Shown: piece after piece, positions 28,219 to 33,227 of the stretch
How the letters are laid out: every line of letters begins with the position of its first letter
How positions within the stretch are numbered: position 1 is the stretch's first letter
Position numbers and translations under genes: made by a program
Notes under the pieces: generated by a model
What the model saw: only the letters and a program-made list of their open reading frames with translations
Database searches by the model: none
What the model was told of the DNA's origin: nothing
NCBI GenBank assembly: GCA_009377435.1
Contig: WHUC01000008.1
Span: forward strand, 1-33,227
DNA from: Acidimicrobiia bacterium
GTDB lineage: Bacteria; Actinomycetota; Acidimicrobiia; Spongiisociales; ZC4RG35
Length of the DNA stretch: 33,227 nt
Reading direction: 5' to 3'

Positions 28219-29421
28219 ATGAAGGTCGTGCTCGCCTACTCGGGTGGATTGGACACCTCGGTCATCCTCGCCTGGATCCGGGAAACCTACGACGCCGAGG
28301 TCGTGGCATACACCGCCGACGTCGGGCAGGGCGATGAGGTCGAGGAGGCCAGGGAGAAGGCGCTGGCGTCGGGTGCCGTCGACGCCGTGGTCGAGGATCT
28401 CCGCTCCGAGTTCGTCGAGAACGCGGTGTTCCCGGCCATCCGGGCGTCGGCCATATACGAGGGGTACTACCTGCTGGGGACCTCCCTGGCCCGCCCCATC
28501 ATCACCAAGGGGATGATGAGGGTGGCCCGCGAGCACGGTGCCGACGCCATCGCCCACGGCGCCACCGGCAAGGGCAACGATCAGGTCCGCTTCGAGCTGT
28601 CGGCGTTCGCCATCGACCCCGAGATCAAGGTGATCGCCCCCTGGCGGGAATGGGATCTGCGAGGCCGGGCCGATTGCGTCGCCTATGCCGAGGCCCGGGG
28701 GATCCCGGTCCCGGTGACGCCGGAGAAGCCCTACTCGATGGACGCCAACCTTCTCCACATCTCCTACGAGGGGGGTGTGCTCGAGGACCCCTGGGTCGCC
28801 CCCAGCCCCGGGATGTTCAAGATGACGGTCGACCCCGAGGACGCTCCCGACGAGCCCGAGCACGTTGTCATCACCTTCGAGGAGGGCAACCCCGTCGCCA
28901 TCAACGGGGAGCCCTTCGCCCCCCGTCATCTCCTGGAAGGGGCCAATGAGATGGCGGGACGTCACGGTGTCGGCCGCATCGATATCGTGGAGAACCGGTT
29001 TGTCGGGATGAAATCTCGTGGCGTGTATGAGACCCCGGGCGGCACCCTCCTCTATCACGCCCACCGCGCCGTCGAGTCGATCACACTCGACCGTGAGGTG
29101 GTCCATCTGCGCGACGAGATGGTGCCCCGTTACGCCGAGATCGTATACAACGGGTTCTGGTTCTCCCCGGAGCGTCAGGCCTTGCAGTCGTTCATGGACT
29201 CCATCCAGAAGCGGGTCAACGGTGAAGCCCGGCTCAAGCTGTACAAGGGGGGTGTCTCCATCGTGGGCCGCCGTTCCGAGAAGCACGGTCTGTACGATCA
29301 GGCGACAGCGACCTTCGAGGAGGACGATGTCTACGACCAGGCCGACGCCGCCGGGTTCATCCGGCTCAACGCCCTCCGTCTTCGAAGGCTTGCCGAAGAG
29401 CTGATCGCCGAAGGTGAATAG
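28219..29421 (+). CDS. argG: Argininosuccinate synthase
   Basis: [57 protein letters not shown]. Confidence 0.97.
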   Translation: MKVVLAYSGGLDTSVILAWIRETYDAEVVAYTADVGQGDEVEEAREKALASGAVDAVVEDLRSEFVENAVFPAIRASAIYEGYYLLGTSLARPIITKGMMRVAREHGADAIAHGATGKGNDQVRFELSAFAIDPEIKVIAPWREWDLRGRADCVAYAEARGIPVPVTPEKPYSMDANLLHISYEGGVLEDPWVAPSPGMFKMTVDPEDAPDEPEHVVITFEEGNPVAINGEPFAPRHLLEGANEMAGRHGVGRIDIVENRFVGMKSRGVYETPGGTLLYHAHRAVESITLDREVVHLRDEMVPRYAEIVYNGFWFSPERQALQSFMDSIQKRVNGEARLKLYKGGVSIVGRRSEKHGLYDQATATFEEDDVYDQADAAGFIRLNALRLRRLAEELIAEGE

Positions 29422-29450
29422 TTGCATCCGCTAGACCCACCCGAGTTTGG

Positions 29451-29506
29451 TTGTCCCCCCACGGAGTGGGGGGAAGGTTCCTGCGGAGCAGGTAGGGGGG
29501 CACCTC
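29451..29506 (-). repeat. Two-hairpin dispersed repeat, copy 2 (inverted relative to copy 1)
   Basis: TTGTCCCCCCACGGAGTGGGGGGAAGGTTCCTGCGGAGCAGGTAGGGGGGCACCTC. Confidence 0.9.
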
Positions 29507-29525
29507 CGCGAGGCGTGAGGTACTC

Positions 29526-30884
29526 GTGACCCTGTGGGGCGGCCGGTTCTCCGAGGACCCCGACGACATCCTATGGCGATACACCGTCGATCACAGTGAT
29601 CGTCGTCTCCTCCTCGACGACATCACCGGATCGATGGCCCATGTCACCATGTTGGGTCACACCGGGATCGTCCCCGGCGACGAGGCCGAGACCCTGCGGG
29701 CCGGTCTGGAGAAGATCCGTGACGACGCCCTCTCGGGGAGGTTCCGCTTCAGCGACGGCGACGAGGACGTGCATGCCGCGGTGGAGCGCCACCTGATCGA
29801 GTTGGTCGGTGAGGTCGGTGCCAAACTCCACACCGGTCGCTCCCGCAACGACCAGGTCGCCCTTGATCTCCGTCTCCACATGCGCCGGATGGCGGCGGAC
29901 AGGATCGACCAGATCGCCGGCTACATCGAGACCCTGGCCGACATCGCCGGCGACCATGCCACCACCCCGGTGGCTTCCTACACCCATCTCCAACAGGCCC
30001 AGGTGGTGCCACTCGGTCATCATGTCCTCGCCTACGCCTGGATGGCGATGCGCGACCGTGATCGCTTCATCGACCTGCGACGCCGTCTCTCCGAATCTCC
30101 CTTGGGGGCCAACGCCTCGGGGGGTTCCTCGCTGCCTCTCGACCCGGTGGCGGTGGCCGAGGAGTTGGGGATGGATGCCACGTTCCACAATTCCCTCGAT
30201 GCGGTCGCCTCACGTGACCTCGTCTCCGAGTATGTCTTCTGTGCCGCCTCGACCATGGTGTCCCTCTCCCGTCTCGCCGAGGAGATGACCATGTGGGCGA
30301 GCACCGAGTTCGGGTGGGTGACCTACGCCGACCGCCACACCACGGGGTCATCGGCGCTTCCCCAGAAGAAGAACCCGGACATGGCCGAGCTGGCCCGGGG
30401 TCGCACCGCCGATGCCATCGGGGCCGTGACGACCATCCTCGTCATGCAGAAGGCGCTCCCACTCTCCTACAACCGGGATCTCCAGGGTGACAAGGAACAG
30501 GTCTTTCGGGTCGACGACCTCCTGTCCTCGACCCTCACCGCCCTGTCGGCGATGCTGCGGGGTGCCGAGTTCCACCCCCCGGTCCCCTCGTCGTGGACCA
30601 CCACACTCGACCTCGCCGAGACACTGGTGCGGCGGGGGGTTCCCTTCCGTCACGCCCACGAGGCGGTCGGTGGTCTCGTCGGCCGACTGGTCGCCGCCGG
30701 TCGCGACCTCGCCGACATCACACCCGCCGAACTACTCGACGCCCATGAACGGTTCGAGCGGGACGACGTCGATTTGGTCGACCCGACCACATCGATGGAT
30801 CGTCGCGCCAGCCCCGGTGGCGGCAGCCCAGAAAGTGTGCGGGAGCAGGTGCGTCTCCTCGGGGAACGGCTGGCCCGGGAGTAG
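29526..30884 (+). CDS. argH: Argininosuccinate lyase
   Basis: LWGGRFSEDPDDILWRYTVD, HTGRSRNDQVALDLRLHMRR, TGSSALPQKKNPDMAELARGRTADAIG; GTG start. Confidence 0.96.
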   Translation: MTLWGGRFSEDPDDILWRYTVDHSDRRLLLDDITGSMAHVTMLGHTGIVPGDEAETLRAGLEKIRDDALSGRFRFSDGDEDVHAAVERHLIELVGEVGAKLHTGRSRNDQVALDLRLHMRRMAADRIDQIAGYIETLADIAGDHATTPVASYTHLQQAQVVPLGHHVLAYAWMAMRDRDRFIDLRRRLSESPLGANASGGSSLPLDPVAVAEELGMDATFHNSLDAVASRDLVSEYVFCAASTMVSLSRLAEEMTMWASTEFGWVTYADRHTTGSSALPQKKNPDMAELARGRTADAIGAVTTILVMQKALPLSYNRDLQGDKEQVFRVDDLLSSTLTALSAMLRGAEFHPPVPSSWTTTLDLAETLVRRGVPFRHAHEAVGGLVGRLVAAGRDLADITPAELLDAHERFERDDVDLVDPTTSMDRRASPGGGSPESVREQVRLLGERLARE

Positions 30885-30931
30885 TGGTCGAAGCCCCTGG
30901 TTCGGCCCCCGTCGCATCTACGCTGTAGCCA

Positions 30932-31831
30932 GTGATCCTGATCGCTGTCATCTCGGCGGCGGTGGCCGTCGTCAGCGTGCTCGCCTTCTTCGGTGACCGC
31001 TGGTGGACGCTCGACCTGGTTGCCAGCTTCCGCCCTCAACTCACCTTGGGGGTGATGGTCGGGGCCGCGATCCTACTCATGGGGAGATGGTGGCGCACCG
31101 GTCTGGTGGTGGGATCGGTGGCGGTGTTGAACCTGGTTGTTGTGGTGCCGGTGTTCCTCGGAGAAGACGTCGAGGCGGAAGCCGACCTGCGGGTCGTCAG
31201 CTTCAATCTGCTCGCCGACAACGAGGAATTCGCCCGGGTCATCGAGTTCATCGAGAAGAGCGACGCCGACGTGGTCGTGCTCCATGAGGCGAGCCGACCC
31301 TGGGAGGTGGCGCTCGACTCGGCAGACATCGGCTATCAGGTCACCCGATCTCGGACCGAGGATCTCATCTTCGGGACCCTGGTACTCACCCGTGATCCGG
31401 CCGAGGTCATCTCCTACGGGTTCTCGGTCGACGAGCCCCGAGCCATCGAGATCTCCCTGGGCCCGGTGACCGTGCTCGCCGTCCACCCCCTGGCACCGAG
31501 CACCGAAGAGCGCATGGCCATACGCAACGGGCAGTTCGGTTGGTACAGCGACTGGGTGACGGCCCGATCGGGCGATGTGATCGTTGTCGGCGATTTCAAC
31601 GCCACACCCTGGTCATCTCCGTTCCGTCGGCTGATCGCGGACACCGGGTTGCACAACTCCCAGAGGGGTTACGGTTTGGAACTCACATACCCGACGCGCT
31701 CCATCGTCCCGGCCCAGGTCTCGATCGACCATCTCCTCCATTCCGACGGATTCACCGTGGTGAACCGCGAGTTGGGTCCGTCGATGGGAAGCGACCACGT
31801 CCCCCTGATCGTCGATCTGGCGAGGACCTGA
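30932..31831 (+). CDS. Membrane-anchored endonuclease/exonuclease/phosphatase-family protein
   Basis: N-terminal TM helices; LRVVSFNLLADNEEF, VVVLHEASRPWE, VVGDFNATPWSSPFR, MGSDHVPLIVDL. Confidence 0.85.
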   Translation: MILIAVISAAVAVVSVLAFFGDRWWTLDLVASFRPQLTLGVMVGAAILLMGRWWRTGLVVGSVAVLNLVVVVPVFLGEDVEAEADLRVVSFNLLADNEEFARVIEFIEKSDADVVVLHEASRPWEVALDSADIGYQVTRSRTEDLIFGTLVLTRDPAEVISYGFSVDEPRAIEISLGPVTVLAVHPLAPSTEERMAIRNGQFGWYSDWVTARSGDVIVVGDFNATPWSSPFRRLIADTGLHNSQRGYGLELTYPTRSIVPAQVSIDHLLHSDGFTVVNRELGPSMGSDHVPLIVDLART

Positions 31832-31869
31832 CGGCCAGAGGGACCCGCCGTTGGGCCTAGCCTGTTGGG

Positions 31870-33227
31870 ATGCACTCCACCAATCGCGAACGGCTTCTCG
31901 AGGTGGTGGGGGAGAACGCCGTCGTCATCGTTCCCGCTGCCACCGAGACCATCCGCAACGACGATGTCGGGTTCAGATTCCGCCAGGATTCCACGTTCCG
32001 CTGGTTGACCGGTTTCAACGAGCCCGACGCGGTGGCGGTGCTCGCCCCCGGTCACCCCGATGGCACCTATCAGCTCTTCGTCAATCCCCGTGATCCCGAG
32101 GCGGAGGCCTGGACGGGATATCGCAGCGGAACCGAAGGAGTGTTGGAGACCTACGGCGCCGATGGCGCCCATGAGGTCGCTGAGTTCTCCTCGAAGCTGA
32201 AGATGCTGCTCAAGGGGCGCGATCGAATCTGGTATTCATTTGGTGGCCGTCTCGACAAAACGATCATCGACACCTTGGCAAGCTATCGCCGTCTCCACGA
32301 AAGGTGGGGCATCCCCATGGTGGAGGTGGCCGATATTTCCGGACCCATCGGCGAGCTTCGGGTCAGAAAGAGCCCGGACGAGATGGAGCTCATGACCCGC
32401 GCCGCCGAGCTCTCGGCACAGGCACATCGCCGGGCTATGGAGGTGGCCGCACCAGGACGCCACGAGTTCGAGATTCAGGCCGAGATGGAGCGATCGTGGT
32501 TCGCCGAGGGGGCCACCGACAACGGCTACCCGCCCATCGTCGCCTCGGGTCCGAACGCCTGCATCCTCCACTACGTCGAGAACCGTCGCAGGATGGAGGA
32601 CGGTGACCTGGTCCTCATCGATGCCGCCTGCGAGGTCGAGGGGTACGGCGCCGACATCACCCGCACCTTCCCCGTCAGTGGGAGTTTCACCGCACCGCAG
32701 CGGGCGGTGTACGACGTGGTTCTCGCGGCGGAGAGGGCCGGTACCGAGAAGGCCGTCCCGGGCAACAGCTTCGACGACGTCAACGAGGCGGCCATCGGGG
32801 TCGTGACCACCGGGCTGGTGGAGCTTGGTCTCATACCCGGATCCGTCGACCGCGCCCTCGCCATGCACCACTACCGGACCTTCCTCTTCCACGGGATCGG
32901 TCACTGGCTCGGTCTCGACGTCCACGATCGGGGCCGTTACCGCATCGACGGCACCCACCGCCCCTTCGAGGAGGGGATGGTGTTCACCGTCGAGCCGGGC
33001 ATCTACGTGGCCGAGGACAAGAACGAGATCACCCTGGAGATGCGGGAGTACGACCTCGAGGCCGAGATGTTGGATCGCATGCTTGGGATCGAGCCGGAGA
33101 AGCCCGACGACGTGGAAGAGATGACCCATACCGTCCCCGCCGAGTTCCTCGGCATCGGGTTGCGTATCGAGGACGACATCGCCATCACCGCCGACGGCCA
33201 CGTCAACCTGAGTGAGGGTGTGCCCGC
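31870..33227 (+). CDS. pepP: Xaa-Pro aminopeptidase (aminopeptidase P family), truncated at window end
   Basis: MHSTNRERLLEVVGENAVVIVPAATETIRNDDVGFRFRQDSTFRWLTGF..., VLIDAACEVEGYGADITRTFPVSG, HGIGHWLGLDVHD, FTVEPGIYV, LRIEDDIAIT. Not in the ORF track: no stop in the window. Confidence 0.92.
   Translation, partial: MHSTNRERLLEVVGENAVVIVPAATETIRNDDVGFRFRQDSTFRWLTGFNEPDAVAVLAPGHPDGTYQLFVNPRDPEAEAWTGYRSGTEGVLETYGADGAHEVAEFSSKLKMLLKGRDRIWYSFGGRLDKTIIDTLASYRRLHERWGIPMVEVADISGPIGELRVRKSPDEMELMTRAAELSAQAHRRAMEVAAPGRHEFEIQAEMERSWFAEGATDNGYPPIVASGPNACILHYVENRRRMEDGDLVLIDAACEVEGYGADITRTFPVSGSFTAPQRAVYDVVLAAERAGTEKAVPGNSFDDVNEAAIGVVTTGLVELGLIPGSVDRALAMHHYRTFLFHGIGHWLGLDVHDRGRYRIDGTHRPFEEGMVFTVEPGIYVAEDKNEITLEMREYDLEAEMLDRMLGIEPEKPDDVEEMTHTVPAEFLGIGLRIEDDIAITADGHVNLSEGVP

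Noticed and set aside
28192-29427. 411-aa minus-strand ORF opposite argG
   Set aside because: Antisense to unambiguous argG; composition typical of frame shadowing in GC-rich DNA.
32236-33201. 321-aa minus-strand ORF
   Set aside because: Antisense to the aminopeptidase P gene, which is missing from the ORF track only because it runs off the window.

Overview
The window reads as the chromosomal replication-origin neighbourhood of a high-GC actinobacterium-like genome. An Acidimicrobiia-type lineage is my inference from synteny, not shown. Order along + coordinates: the tail of an unknown CDS; then leftward DUF3566 protein, gyrA, gyrB, an orphan DNA methyltransferase with an extra C-terminal domain, dciA-like (DUF721), recF, dnaN, the dnaN-dnaA intergenic origin and dnaA; then rightward rpmH, rnpA, yidD, yidC, jag/khpB, rsmG, parA and parB with two perfect parS sites; then leftward trxA, trxB, a small membrane protein, an anti-sigma-like protein, a SigM-like ECF sigma factor, a stand-alone pseudokinase resembling the C-terminal half of mycobacterial MviN, and a GNAT; then rightward an HDAC-family deacetylase, pcnA, argC-argB-argD-argR-argG-argH (no argJ or argF), an EEP phosphatase and a truncated aminopeptidase P. 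Best second-look items: (1) a two-hairpin dispersed repeat in two inverted copies about 15 kb apart, differing only in the loops plus one C; (2) a highly structured sigM-upstream gap with a 15-bp perfect inverted repeat, an 18-bp perfect palindrome and mutually exclusive pairings; (3) a DnaA-trio-type unwinding element next to two overlapping DnaA boxes; (4) rnpA with no ATG/GTG/TTG start at its conserved N-terminus, so it starts inside rpmH or at CTG; (5) identical 20-bp operator/-10 elements at argC and argR that predict leaderless ArgR-controlled transcripts; (6) a 31-codon ORF coupled at both ends in the argJ position; (7) the MviN-type pseudokinase without MurJ. No CRISPR, tRNA, rRNA or transposase gene was recognised.
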